DNA of 64,000 bases from Castor canadensis. Taxonomy: Eukaryota; Chordata; Mammalia; Rodentia; Castoridae. The notes beneath the pieces were generated by a model, which was not told the DNA's origin, did not search any database, and saw nothing but the letters and a program-made list of their open reading frames with translations. Position 1 is the first letter of the stretch, and the number at the start of each line of letters is the position of its first letter. Shown one piece after another: positions 11,455-21,315 of the stretch. The stretch is taken from NCBI RefSeq assembly GCF_047511655.1, contig NC_133397.1:123717308-123781307 (forward strand), written 5' to 3'. The translations under genes and the position numbers were made by a program.

Positions 11455-12610
11455 TGTTTGTTATTCATTCACCCTGTGCAGATTTATTGAGTGCCTGTCA
11501 TGCACTGTGCTAAGTGTTTGGGATACATGAATACAAAGATTCCTGCTTTCCTGGAATTCATATTCTGGGAGACAACAAGAGAAAAATATACTAAGTAAGT
11601 GGGAGGTAGTAGATGAGAAGGCGACTATGTTTTTCTGTGTCCTCTGAGAAACAAATGCCAAGACAGGTTAAATGTACAAAGCTGTAGTAGGACAAATGAA
11701 AAAATGAAAAAGGGGGAGGTAGGCAGAAAAGGCTGGTGCTGCAGCAATCTGGGAGACCCAAGTGAGAGGGAGAGGGAGGGGAAGTTTGGTGGAAGCAGCC
11801 TAATCTGCACAGCAGTTTAAGGGACATTGGCAAGACCATCAAGAAGTCCTGGCGCCAAAGGTGGCCACCATACTGGTCCTGTGTCTCCCAGGCTGCCACA
11901 CTCAGTGATTGGCTAGGAGCAGTGCCCGGAAAACATGGCCAGGATAAACAGGGATGGAGTGCAATGTGCAGCACTGGGGACCCCGTCTGTTATGCTTCTG
12001 TGGTTGGATGTCCCATAGTGATAATGCTAAGGGAAAAGAGCAGGGGAGGAGAATAACGGTTTCAGTGTAGAATTGGGCCATCAAGAAAGCTTCAGTGAGG
12101 GGAGCATTAGAATAAGGCCTTAAAGGAGAAGTGGAGCTAGCCATGAAGACACCAAGGGCAAAAGCGTATTTGGAAAAGCTTGTGCAGGTCTTATGCTGGG
12201 CTATACCCTAGCATATTGTAAGAACAAGGTTTTTGTGGCACAGAGAGCACCAAGGGCAGGGGAATGGGAGAGGTAGCAGGAAATATAACTGTGCCATTGT
12301 GAGGCCTTTAGGCTTTCCTCTGTGTGGGTGAGATGCAGCTGAAGTGTTTGGAGCAGAGGGGTGTTTTGCATGGACAGAAGCAGAGAGGTGCGAGATGCTA
12401 TTGTCTAATCCAGGGAAGAGATGCTGGTGGCTTGTTCTAAGGTGGTAACAACGACGGTGGTGGAATTGCTTTTGTATATTTCAATCCTCTTGGTAGAACC
12501 AACAGCATTTCCTGAGATCAGATAGAGGGTTTAAGAGAAAGAGAAGATTCTGGAGAATTCTATGTCTCTTGACCTGAGCAAATAGAAATTGTCATCGACT
12601 GAGATGGGAG
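11455..12610 (-). mobile_element. L2 LINE fossil, antisense
   Basis: It starts with the antisense L2 3' end (tgcagatttattgagtgcct, 'gtgctaagtgtttgggatac', 'tgctttcctggaattcata'). From about 12060 it continues with antisense inner L2 phrases: 'tcagtgaggggagcatt', 'ggcctttaggctttcctctg', 'tggagcagaggggtgttttg' and 'ctggtggcttgttctaagg'. The middle, 11620-12050, is too worn to align by eye. Open frames of up to 127 codons here are accidental. Confidence 0.6.
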
Positions 12611-12618
12611 AATTGGTG

Positions 12619-12620
<2 letters not shown>

Positions 12621-12655
<35 letters not shown>
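12621..12655. repeat. (AT)n microsatellite
   Basis: A perfect AT run of about 35 bases, likely polymorphic. It lies about 40 bp from the target site of the L1 at 12712. Confidence 0.95.
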
Positions 12656-12656
<1 letters not shown>

Positions 12657-12694
12657 TTTTTTTTAGGGTGAAGATACATACAACTAGCTTGATT

Positions 12695-12711
12695 TTCAAC
12701 AGATCAATTTC
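12695..12711. repeat. Target-site duplication, left copy
   Basis: The 17-bp sequence ttcaacagatcaatttc ends where the antisense L1 poly-A (a T run) starts, and it recurs at 14438-14454. Perfect identity shows a recent target-primed insertion. Confidence 0.9.
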
Positions 12712-14437
12712 TTTTTTTTTTTCATTTTTCTTTTATTATTCATATGTGCATACAAGGCTTGGGTCATTTCTCCCCCCTGCCCCCACCCCCTCCCTTACCA
12801 CCCACTCCACCCCCTCCCGCTCCCCCCCTCAATACCCAGCAGAAACTATTTTGCCCTTATCTCTAATTTTGTTGTAGAGAGAGTATAAGCAATAATAGGA
12901 AGGAACAAGGGTTTTTGCTGGTTGAGATAAGGATAGCTATACAGGGCATTGACTCACATTGATTTCCTGTGCGTGGGTGTTACCTTCTAGGTTAATTCTT
13001 TTTGATCTAACCTTTTCTCTAGTTCCTGGTCCCCTTTTCCTATTGGCCTCAGTTGCTTTAAGGTATCTGCTTTAGTTTCTCTGCATTAAGGGCAACAAAT
13101 GCTAGCTAGTTTTTTAGGTGTCTTACCTATCCTCACCCCTCCCTTGTGTGCTCTCGCTTTTATCATGTGCTCATAGTCCAATCCCCTTGTTGTGTTTGCC
13201 CTTGATCTAATGTCCACATATGAGGGAGAACATACGATTTTTGGTCTTTTGAGCCAGGCTAACCTCACTCAGAATGATGTTCTCCAATTCCATCCATTTA
13301 CCAGCGAATGATAACATTTCGTTCTTCTTCATGGCTGCATAAAATTCCATTGTGTATAGATACCACATTTTCTTAATCCATTTGTCAGTGCTGGGGCATC
13401 TTGGCTGTTTCCATAACTTGGCTATTGTGAATAGTGCCGCAATAAACATGGATGTGCAGGTGCCTCTGGAGTAACCTGTGTCACAGTCTTTTGGGTATAT
13501 CCCCAAGAGTGGTATTGCTGGATCAAATGGTAGATCGATGTCCAGCTTTTTAAGTAGCCTCCAAATTTTTTTCCAGAGTGGTTGTACTAGTCTACATTCC
13601 CACCAACAGTGTAAGAGGGTTCCTTTTTCCCCGCATCCTCGCCAACACCTGTTGTTGGTGGTGTTGCTGATGATGGCTATTCTAACAGGGGTGAGGTGGA
13701 ATCTTAGTGTGGTTTTAATTTGCATTTCCTTTATTGCTAGAGATGGTGAGCATTTTTTCATGTGTTTTCTGGCCATTTGAATTTCTTCTTTTGAGAAAGT
13801 TCTGTTTAGTTCACATGCCCATTTCTTTATTGGTTCATTAGTTTTGGGAGAATTTAGTTTTTTAAGTTCCCTGTATATTCTGGTTATCAGTCCTTTGTCT
13901 GATGTATAGTTGGCAAATATTTTCTCCCACTCTGTGGGTGTTCTCTTCAGTTTAGAGACCATTTCTTTTGATGAACAGAAGCTTTTTAGTTTTATGAGGT
14001 CCCATTTATCTATGCTATCTCTTAGTTGCTGTGCTGCTGGGGTTTCATTGAGAAAGTTCTTACCTATACCTACTAACTCCAGAGTATTTCCTACTCTTTC
14101 TTGTATCAACTTAAGAGTTTGGGGTCTGATATTAAGATCCTTGATCCATTTTGAGTTAATCTTGGTATAGGGTGATATACATGGATCTAGTTTCAGTTTG
14201 TTGCAGACTGCTAACCAGTTTTCCCAGCAGTTTTTGTTGAAGAGGCTGCTATTTCTCCATCGTATATTTTTAGCTCCTTTGTCAAAGATAAGTTGCTTAT
14301 AGTTGTGTGGCTTCATATCTGGGTCCTCTATTCTGTTCCACTGGTCTTCATGTCTGTTTTTGTGCCAGTGCCATGCTGTTTTTATTGCTATTGCTTTGTA
14401 ATATAGTTTGAAGTCAGGTATTGTGATACCTCCTGCA
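12712..14437 (-). mobile_element. Young 5'-truncated LINE-1 (copy A)
   Basis: A non-LTR retrotransposon tail of about 1.73 kb. Reading on the minus strand, it begins inside ORF2, keeps the C-terminal half of that frame, then has a G-rich 3' UTR (C-rich on the plus strand, 12766-12830) and an A tail. It is flanked by a perfect 17-bp target-site duplication. It is nearly the same sequence as the plus-strand copy starting at 18903, differing at scattered bases and two small in-frame gaps. It cannot move by itself because the endonuclease and reverse transcriptase domains are absent. Confidence 0.95.
13207..14436 (-). pseudogene. L1 ORF2 C-terminal fragment (copy A)
   Basis: An uninterrupted frame of about 410 codons from the truncation point to a TAG stop at 13207-13209. 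It holds the region downstream of the reverse transcriptase and the Cys/His motif C-x3-C-x7-H-x4-C (within [18 protein letters not shown]). The open frame extends upstream to 14619 only because flanking non-L1 DNA lacks a stop, so an ATG there is not an L1 start. With no RT or endonuclease, the fragment is a dead remnant even though its frame is intact. Confidence 0.92.
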
Positions 14438-14454
14438 TTCAACAGATCAATTTC
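14438..14454. repeat. Target-site duplication, right copy
   Basis: Same 17 bases as 12695-12711, directly next to the 5' truncation point of the antisense L1. Confidence 0.9.
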
Positions 14455-15477
14455 ACATGGAGATGCCAAATACTGAATAGGCAATTGGATATGGTGTTTG
14501 GAATTTTGGAAAAAAGTCTCAGATGGATTTATAAAATATATCTCTAGAAGTAAGTTGGGCCACAAAATATCTAAAATTAGATAAAAAACAGAATAGTCTA
14601 AGGAGCTAGTATCCATCAAACAGTAACTATGTATTCATGACCAAATTCAGCCTTTGTAAAACAGATATCTAATAGGGCTCTCTGTGCTTTCAGTTGTCTT
14701 ATTAAACCAGTTTTATTAAATATCTTGTTGCTTGTTAACTGGTGTAAATGAGGATGGAAAGAGTTAAAAGTTGCAGTTCATTTCCTGTCCTCACATTAGC
14801 AGTTAGGATTGTTAGAGATTCTCAGACAGTGTCTTTTTACAATGGACTGCTTGTCTGGTCGAGAGGTGACACACATGTCTGAAATAAGTAGTGGACAGAA
14901 AGACAGTAACCCAGCCACTATTGTATTCTGATAAAGCAAAGCTCTAACTCTTGCACCATGGAGACCATGCTATGGCCCAGTGACAGGAGGATATGGCACA
15001 AAGTGCAAGGTGAATCAAAAGAGAGAGAGATTACAGTAAATTATAGGAAAGACACCTTGGGGACAAGGCAGAACTTTAGAGCAGAAAAGACATTTCTCAA
15101 ATTAGAGGTCTCCTTTTTAGGAGCCATCCTGTTTGACCAGAGACAAGAGTTAGGAAAACACAATGAAATACACATCTGTACCTAGAACTTGATGTTTCTC
15201 AGAGAGTGGACGAGGGGAGGGGGTGAGAAAAGATCAGATTTGTATTTCAGGAGAAGGAAACTCTCAACTTTTCCTGGAACACATAGGAAGAGGGAAAGAT
15301 TAGGTAGGACAATCTATTAGGAAGGTAGGAAATATGAAGTGTGAGTGCTTTTAGAAAAAATAGAAAGACCACAAACAAACAAACAAACAAACAAATGCTA
15401 TTGGCCCACAAAAGGGAGCGTTCTCAGAATTCTTCCTCATTTTTAGATGGCTTGAACCCAGAGGCCCTGAAGTGCAT
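14455..15477. other. Unique-looking sequence with a (CAAA)n microsatellite
   Basis: No gene recognised. A (caaa)n run lies at 15371-15395. It does not follow a recognisable SINE. Confidence 0.4.
15371..15395. repeat. (CAAA)n microsatellite
   Basis: About six perfect units. Confidence 0.9.
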
Positions 15478-16301
15478 TGCTAGGGCTTCAGTGTTCCCTC
15501 CCAAACTCAGATTGAAGTTTAATTATCATTGTAAGAGTGGTAAGAAGTGGGACCTTTAACGGGTGGTTGGGTCATGGGGCACCTCCCTTATGAATGGATT
15601 AGGCCTGCCGTTGTGGGAGTGGTTGTGTTAACCTTTTTGTGCTATGACAAATATCTGAGAAATGACTTACAGGGTGAAAGCTTTATTTTGGCTCACATTT
15701 TCAGAGGTTTCCATGGTCGACTGACTCTGCTGTTTCTGGGCCAGGTTGAGGCACAACATCATGGCAGAAGAACGTGGAGGAGCACAGTGGATCACCTCAT
15801 GGAATCCAAGAAGTAGACAGGCATAAACAGGAAGGGGCCAGGGACACCTAGTGACCCACTTCCTCTAACCAGCCCCCACCTTCTCAGTCTTCACCACCTT
15901 CCAGTAATGCCTTCACATTTTCAATCCATTAGTGGATTAGTCCATTTTTGAAGGCAGAACTCTCATGGTCCAATACGCTCTCAATAGTACCACCAACTGG
16001 AGAACAAGCCTTCAATACATGAGCCTTTTTGGGGAATATCTCATATTCAAACCCCAATAGCAGGTTAATTATAATAAGAGAGAGGAGTTTGACTATTCTC
16101 TCCCTTTCTCTCTCTCTCTCACGTGCTTCCCCACCATGTGATGCCTCCTGACATGTTGATGATGTCGCAAAAAGTTCCTGTCAGATGTTACCCACTGATG
16201 TTAGACTATCCAGCCTAACCATGAGCCAAATAAACTTCTCTTGTTTATAATTTACCCAGCCTGTGATATTCTGATATAGCAGCAGAAAATGGACTAAGAC
16301 A
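15478..16301 (+). mobile_element. MaLR-type solo LTR, split by another LTR
   Basis: The two outer parts, 15478-15625 and 16063-16301, follow the order of an MST/THE1-like MaLR LTR: 'gttccctcccaaactcag', 'gggtcatggggcacctccct', 'tgaatggattaggcctgcc', then 'tctctctcacgtgcttcccc', 'gagccaaataaacttctctt' (the poly-A signal zone) and an end in 'ggactaagaca'. No internal retroviral region follows, so it is a solo LTR. The middle is a second LTR in the opposite orientation. Confidence 0.75.
15626..16062 (-). mobile_element. Rodent MaLR-like solo LTR nested in the outer LTR
   Basis: Read on the minus strand it begins TGCTATTGGGGTTTGAATAT, passes through a 'catgatgttgtgcctcaa' region and 'gagccaaaataaagctttc' (polyadenylation zone), and ends in '..ggttaaca'. 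The flanking bases ggttg (left) and ggtta (right) look like a 5-bp target duplication with one change, as expected for LTR elements. Length is about 437 bp. It is younger than the LTR it interrupts. Confidence 0.75.
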
Positions 16302-17099
16302 TGGTTGACTATGAAGGACAAGTAAATGGAGAAGTAGTACTTTAGGTGCTAATGTAAATATTTTAAAACCCAAGGGTGGTGACACTGGGAATGATCGATG
16401 CAGGGGAGGTACATTGAAAAGAAAGTTCAGTGAGAGTTAAATTGCAGAGAAGAATGAGAATTTGTTAGGTTCCAATGTACATATGAAATAGAAGCTTGAA
16501 CTAGAGGTTTTGGATTGAAAACCATAGAGAAATAAAATCAAATGAAATAGTGGCAAGAAGACAATTGAAGGAATCCAAATGCAGGAAGTTAGTATTTCTA
16601 GGCTGTACACATGAAAAGACTTTTATAGAGCCTTTGGAAACCAGTAAGGAACTGGCTGCTTGCTCTCCTTCTGACTGGTGTCTTAGACTACTGGAAGTCA
16701 GAAGTGGTGTCAACCTATGGATAGGAGCTTCCTTCTTACACTATTTCTGAAAGACTCATTTGGAAAATCCTGATCCTTGGGTTTATGTGTGCTAACCTAC
16801 CCTTCTCTAGTCTTTTTCCTGACTAGAAAAACATTCCCTTACAATATGTGTTTTTTCTTATCTTTTCCTTCTCTAGTAGAGTCTGGTGAGATTTAATTGC
16901 TATGGGAAGAAACAGTTCTGTGAGAAGAGCAACCACAATCCATTACAAGAGATTTCTGATATGGCTTTATTTTAATTCCAGGGAGGTCTAGATAGCCAGA
17001 ACCATAATAATACCCGTTTCTTTGCTGTTGTGGTTGAGGGGAGCTAAATGGGCTTCCAGATATGTCTACTGTGTAGCCGCTCATCATTCTTGAACTCTG
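16302..17099. other. Unique-looking sequence
   Basis: No recognisable repeat, exon or RNA. Confidence 0.35.
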
Positions 17100-17660
17100 T
17101 ATTGGGCACAGAGATCTCTCCTTCCTTTTTTCCTTTAGGACACCTCAACTCTTTGTTTTACTTCTATGTCACCCATCTCTTTTCAGTTTTCTTTGCTCAG
17201 TCCTTTTCTCTCAGTCTCTTCAAATTGCTTTGCACTGGTGCTCCACTGTTGGCCATCTTTACTTTTCTATTCTTCTCTACTCATCCAAGGGAGTCTTGTC
17301 CTAATGCTAGTTACATGCCAAGACTCCTGAAGCAATTTATATTTCCAGCTTAGACTCCAGCTCTAGGGTCTTGGAGTGTTAGCTTTGCCTGGATGTGTGT
17401 GACTCATTCTGTCACCTTTAACCACACCTCTGTCCAGATGCCCTTTCTCAGGCATCAGATCATGTAAAACCACAAACTCCTGCGTGATACTGACAATCCC
17501 TCTTATTTGCTCTATTTTTTTTTAAATCACAGCCCTTATGGTTTTCTATCATAAAATGCACTTGTGTTATTGTTTATTGTCTGTCTTCTAGAATGCAGAC
17601 TTTCACACAGTGAAGAATTTTTGTCTATATTCTTTCAGTGTTTAGAAAAGTCCTGGTAGT
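17100..17660 (+). mobile_element. L2/CR1-type LINE fossil
   Basis: The region is pyrimidine-rich and keeps L2/CR1-like phrases: 'cacctcaactctttg', 'cttctagaatgcagac' and 'gaatttttgtctatattctt', which mirrors the L2 3' end wording 'agaatgtaagc..gggactttgtct'. It is too diverged for any coding reading. The open frame at 17048-17353 is accidental. Confidence 0.45.
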
Positions 17661-17694
17661 TAATGGAGTTTTCTAGATCTACTTAGTGGACTGG

Positions 17695-17945
17695 CAAGTT
17701 GTTTATTTTAATTGATACATGCTAGGTATAAACTTATGGGGTGCACTGTGATGCTTGCTTTAATAGCTGTGTACATTGTACAATGGTCAAATCAGAGAAA
17801 TGAACCTATTAATCACCTCCAACACTGGCCATTGCTATTTTGCAATATATAGTATGCTACTGTTAACTATAGTCACTCTTCTGTGTAATAGGATACCGGG
17901 ACTTAAATTTGCACTCTAAAAGATTAGCAAATGTAACAACAGGTT
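17695..17945 (-). mobile_element. Old L1 3' UTR remnant, antisense
   Basis: The chain 'tgtacattgtacaatggtca', 'aatcagagaaatgaac', 'attaatcacctcc', 'gttaactatagtcac' and 'gtgtaataggataccggga' follows the antisense order of an old L1M-type 3' end. A related piece lies at 45640-46020. Confidence 0.6.
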
Positions 17946-18889
17946 ATAGATACAGAAAGTGATGAAACCAGGATCTCAGTCTTGGACTGTCTGGTCTCAA
18001 TGTTCTGTGGCACTCTGTCCCTTCATGCCTATCATTTTCCTTAGTTGTAATGAAATACTGTAGCTTGTTTTAACCACATACACTATTAAATGTGTAGAAT
18101 GCAAATTTCATTGCTTTTATGATTTGTGAATTGATCAATAATACTGGACAGTCTTTAATCATTTCTTCTTATAAATATTTTGTAGATGAGACTGACTTCT
18201 CTGTAAGCAAAGTATTCTGAAGGTACACCAATACAAAAAAACTTATGAGCAAATAGTGTGTGTGTGGCTAAGCTGGCTGCATTCTTTTTGAACATTTACA
18301 TAGGTCTTTTAGGCCGAGTCTCCTAGAAGCAAACAACTGGTCCATTTAGTGGAAGAGGATATTTAACTAAATCAATTGTTTGATTTCTTAGAGATGGAAG
18401 ATGCAGCTGTTTCCTGATCTTAACCTCAGTTATCTGACACCCTACCCAAAATAACCAAAGATAAAAAATAATCTGTTAACAAACTAAAACACATAGCAAA
18501 GAGTCATCCCCAAGCATCCATCAAACCAACTGAAAATGTTCCATAATTTATTTTTCTTCTCATGTGCATACAACACGAGAAGTTAATATTTGACATAATT
18601 GCAATCTTATAATTTAGTCCCCTCTTCCTCCGTTCGCAAATGTCATGAAAATAACCAGCACCATAAAAAGCATTTCCCTTAGCTTTAAATATGAGAAAAA
18701 GCAGGAGGCAAAAAAAAAAAAAAAAAATCCCTGGCTTTCACTCCATCAAGATTGAGTATATGGGTTTTTAAGCACAATGAGTGTTCTGCAATAAATTTGC
18801 CATGCATCCATCCAAACCTTGTGGTGTTCATACTCATGTACAGTGAGCACCAAAGAGGAGGATGAAAAGGACCATCTAGGCTTAGCTTT
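17946..18889. other. Unique-looking sequence
   Basis: No gene recognised. A run of A at 18710-18727 could be a worn retroposon tail, but no matching body was recognised upstream. Confidence 0.35.
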
Positions 18890-18902
18890 AAGAGTGTTCT
18901 GC
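18890..18902. repeat. Target-site duplication, left copy
   Basis: The 13-bp sequence aagagtgttctgc precedes the L1 body and recurs at 21303-21315 after its A tail. Confidence 0.88.
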
Positions 18903-20787
18903 CGGAGAAAAATTAAAACCATTCCCTCTAAAATCAGGAACCAGACAAGGATGCCCACTATCTCCACTCCTATTCAACATAGTACTGGAATTCCTAGCCA
19001 GAGCAATTAGGCAAGAAGAAGGAATAAAAGGAATACAAATAGGTAAAGAAACTGTCAAAATATCCCTATTTGCAGACGACATGATCCTATACCTTAAAGA
19101 CCCAAAAAACTCTACTCAGAAGCTTCTAGACATCATCAATAGCTATAGCAAGGCAGCAGGATATAAAATCAACATAGAAAAATCATTAGCATTTCTATAC
19201 ACTAACAATGAGCAAACTGAAAAAGAATGTATGAAAACAATTCCATTTACAATAGCCTCAAACAAAATCAAATACCTAGGTGTAAACCTAACAAAAGATG
19301 TGAAAGACCTCTACAAGGAAAACTATACACTTCTGAAGAAAGAGACTGAGGAAGACTATAGAAAGTGGAGAGATCTCCCATGCTCATGGATTGGTAGAAT
19401 CAACATAGTAAAAATGTCGATACTCCCCAAAGTAATCTACATGTTTAATGCAATTCCCATCAAAATTCCAATGACATTCATTAAAGAGATTGAAAAATCT
19501 ACTGTGAAATTTATATGGAAACACAAGAGGCCACGAATAGCCAAGGCAATACTCAGTCAAAAGAACTATGCAGGAGGTATCACAATACCTGACTTCAAAC
19601 TATATTACAAAGCAATAACGATAAAAACAGCATGGTACTGGCACAAAAACAGACATGAAGACCAGTGGAACAGAGTAGAGGACCCAGATATGAAGCCACA
19701 CAACTATAAGCAACTTATCTTTGACAAAGGAGCTAAAAATATACGATGGAGAAATAGCAGCCTCTTCAACAAAAACTGCTGGGAAAACTGGTTAGCAGTC
19801 TGCAACAAACTGAAACTAGATCCATGTATATCACCCTATACCAAGATTAACTCAAAATGGATCAAGGTTCTTAATATCAGACCCCAAACTCTTAAGTTGA
19901 TACAAGAAAGAGTAGGAAATACTCTGGAGTTAGTAGGTATAGGTAAGAACTTTCTCAATGAAACCCCAGCAGCACAGCAACTAAGAGATAGCATAGATAA
20001 ATGGGACCTCATAAAACTAAAAAGCTTCTGTTCATCAAAAGAAATGGTCTCTAAACTGAAGAGAACACCCACAGAGTGGGAGAAAATATTTGCCAACTAT
20101 ACATCAGACAAAGGACTGATAACCAGAATATACAGGGAACTTAAAAAACTAAATTCTCCCGAAACTAATGAACCAATAAAGAAATGGGCACGTGAACTAA
20201 ACAGAACTTTCTCAAAAGAAGAAATTCAAATGGCCAGAAAACACATGAAAAAATGCTCACCATCTCTAGCAATAAAGGAAATGCAAATTAAAACCACGCT
20301 AAGATTCCACCTCACCCCTGTTAGAATAGCCATCATCAGCAACACCACCAACAACAGGTGTTGGCGAGGATGCGGGGAAAAAGGAACCCTCTTACACTGT
20401 TGGTGGGAATGTAGACTAGTACAACCACTCTGGAAAAAAATTTGGAGGCTACTTAAAAAGCTGGACATCGATCTACCATTTGATCCAGCAATACCACTCT
20501 TGGGGATATACCCAAAAGACTGTTACTCCAGAGGCACCTGCACATCCATGTTTATTGCAGCACTATTCACTATAGCCAAGTTATGGAAACAGCCAAGATG
20601 CCCCAGCACTGACGAATGGATTAAGAAAATGTGGTATCTATACACAGTGGAATTTTATGTAGCCATGAAGAATGAAATGTTATCATTCGCTGGTAAATGG
20701 ATGGAATTGGAGAACATCATTCTGAGTGAGGTTAGCCTGGCTCAAAAAACCAAAAATCGTATGTTCTCCCTCATATGTGGACATTAG
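18903..20787 (+). pseudogene. L1 ORF2 fragment: RT active-site region to C-terminus
   Basis: The frame is open from the truncation point to a TAG stop, about 628 codons. It includes the RT motif [11 protein letters not shown] (18946-18978), the catalytic FADD box (19069-19080; Y/FADD holds two of the metal-binding Asp residues), the downstream thumb-like region and the C-x3-C-x7-H-x4-C motif (Cys at 20359, 20371 and 20410; His at 20395). The endonuclease and N-terminal RT segments are gone, so it cannot act alone. Relative to copy A it has lost three codons after the PKDC sequence near 20520 and one Lys codon near 20670, both in frame. The first ATG at 19081 directly follows FADD, so any product from it would lack the catalytic Asp pair. 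Confidence 0.93.
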
Positions 20788-21160
20788 ATCAAGGGCAAAC
20801 ACAAGGGGATTGGACTATGAGCACATGATAAAAGCGAGAGCACACAAGGGAGGGGTGAGGATAGGTAAGACACCTAAAAAACTAGCTAGCATTTGTTGCC
20901 CTTAACGCAGAGAAACTAAAGCAGATACCTTAAAGCAACTGAGGCCAATAGGAAAAGGGGACCAGGAACTAGAGAAAAGGTTAGATCAAAAAGAATTAAC
21001 CTAGAAGGTAACACCCACGCACAGGAAATCAATGTGAGTCAATGCCCTGTATAGCTATCCTTATCTCAACCAGCAAAAACCCTTATTCCTTCCTATTATT
21101 GCTTATACTCTCTCTACAACAAAATTAGAAATAAGGGCAAAATAGTTTCTGCCAGGTATT

Positions 21161-21225
21161 GAGGGGGAGGGGGGAGAGGGAGGGGGTGGAGTGGGTGGTA
21201 AGAGAGGGGGTGGGGGCAGGGGGGA
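21161..21225 (+). other. G-rich polypurine run in L1 3' UTR
   Basis: Several runs of three to six G are spaced closely enough to allow a G-quadruplex on the plus strand. The same tract appears in the other copies (C-rich on the plus strand at 12766-12830 and 58361-58431, G-rich at 61359-61427). A G-rich 3' UTR tract is a known feature of mammalian L1. Confidence 0.7.
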
Positions 21226-21302
21226 GAAATGACCCAAGCCTTGTATGCACATATGAATAATAAAAGAAAAAAAAAAAGAGTTAAAAGGTAAAAAAAAAAA
21301 AA

Positions 21303-21315
21303 AAGAGTGTTCTGC
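21303..21315. repeat. Target-site duplication, right copy
   Basis: Same 13 bases as 18890-18902. The exact left edge is blurred by the neighbouring A tail. Confidence 0.85.

Larger units (their letters stand above)
18903..21302 (+). mobile_element. Young 5'-truncated LINE-1 (copy B)
   Basis: At about 2.4 kb it is the longest young L1 in the window. It starts within the reverse transcriptase domain of ORF2, carries the rest of ORF2, a 3' UTR with a strongly G-rich run at 21161-21225, and an A-rich tail interrupted by 'gagttaaaaggt'. A perfect 13-bp target-site duplication flanks it. Its 3' 1.7 kb matches copy A (12712-14437) in the opposite orientation. Confidence 0.95.

Noticed and set aside
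11591-11974. 127-codon minus-strand open frame
   Set aside because: It lies within the worn antisense L2 stretch and has no recognisable domain.
13207-14619. 470-codon open frame taken as a complete gene
   Set aside because: Its first 61 or so codons are flanking DNA outside the L1 target duplication; the rest is the C-terminal part of L1 ORF2.
19081-20787. 568-codon open frame starting at ATG 19081 as a real protein start
   Set aside because: The ATG lies directly after the FADD catalytic box, in the middle of the RT domain; the frame is open upstream to the truncation point at 18903.
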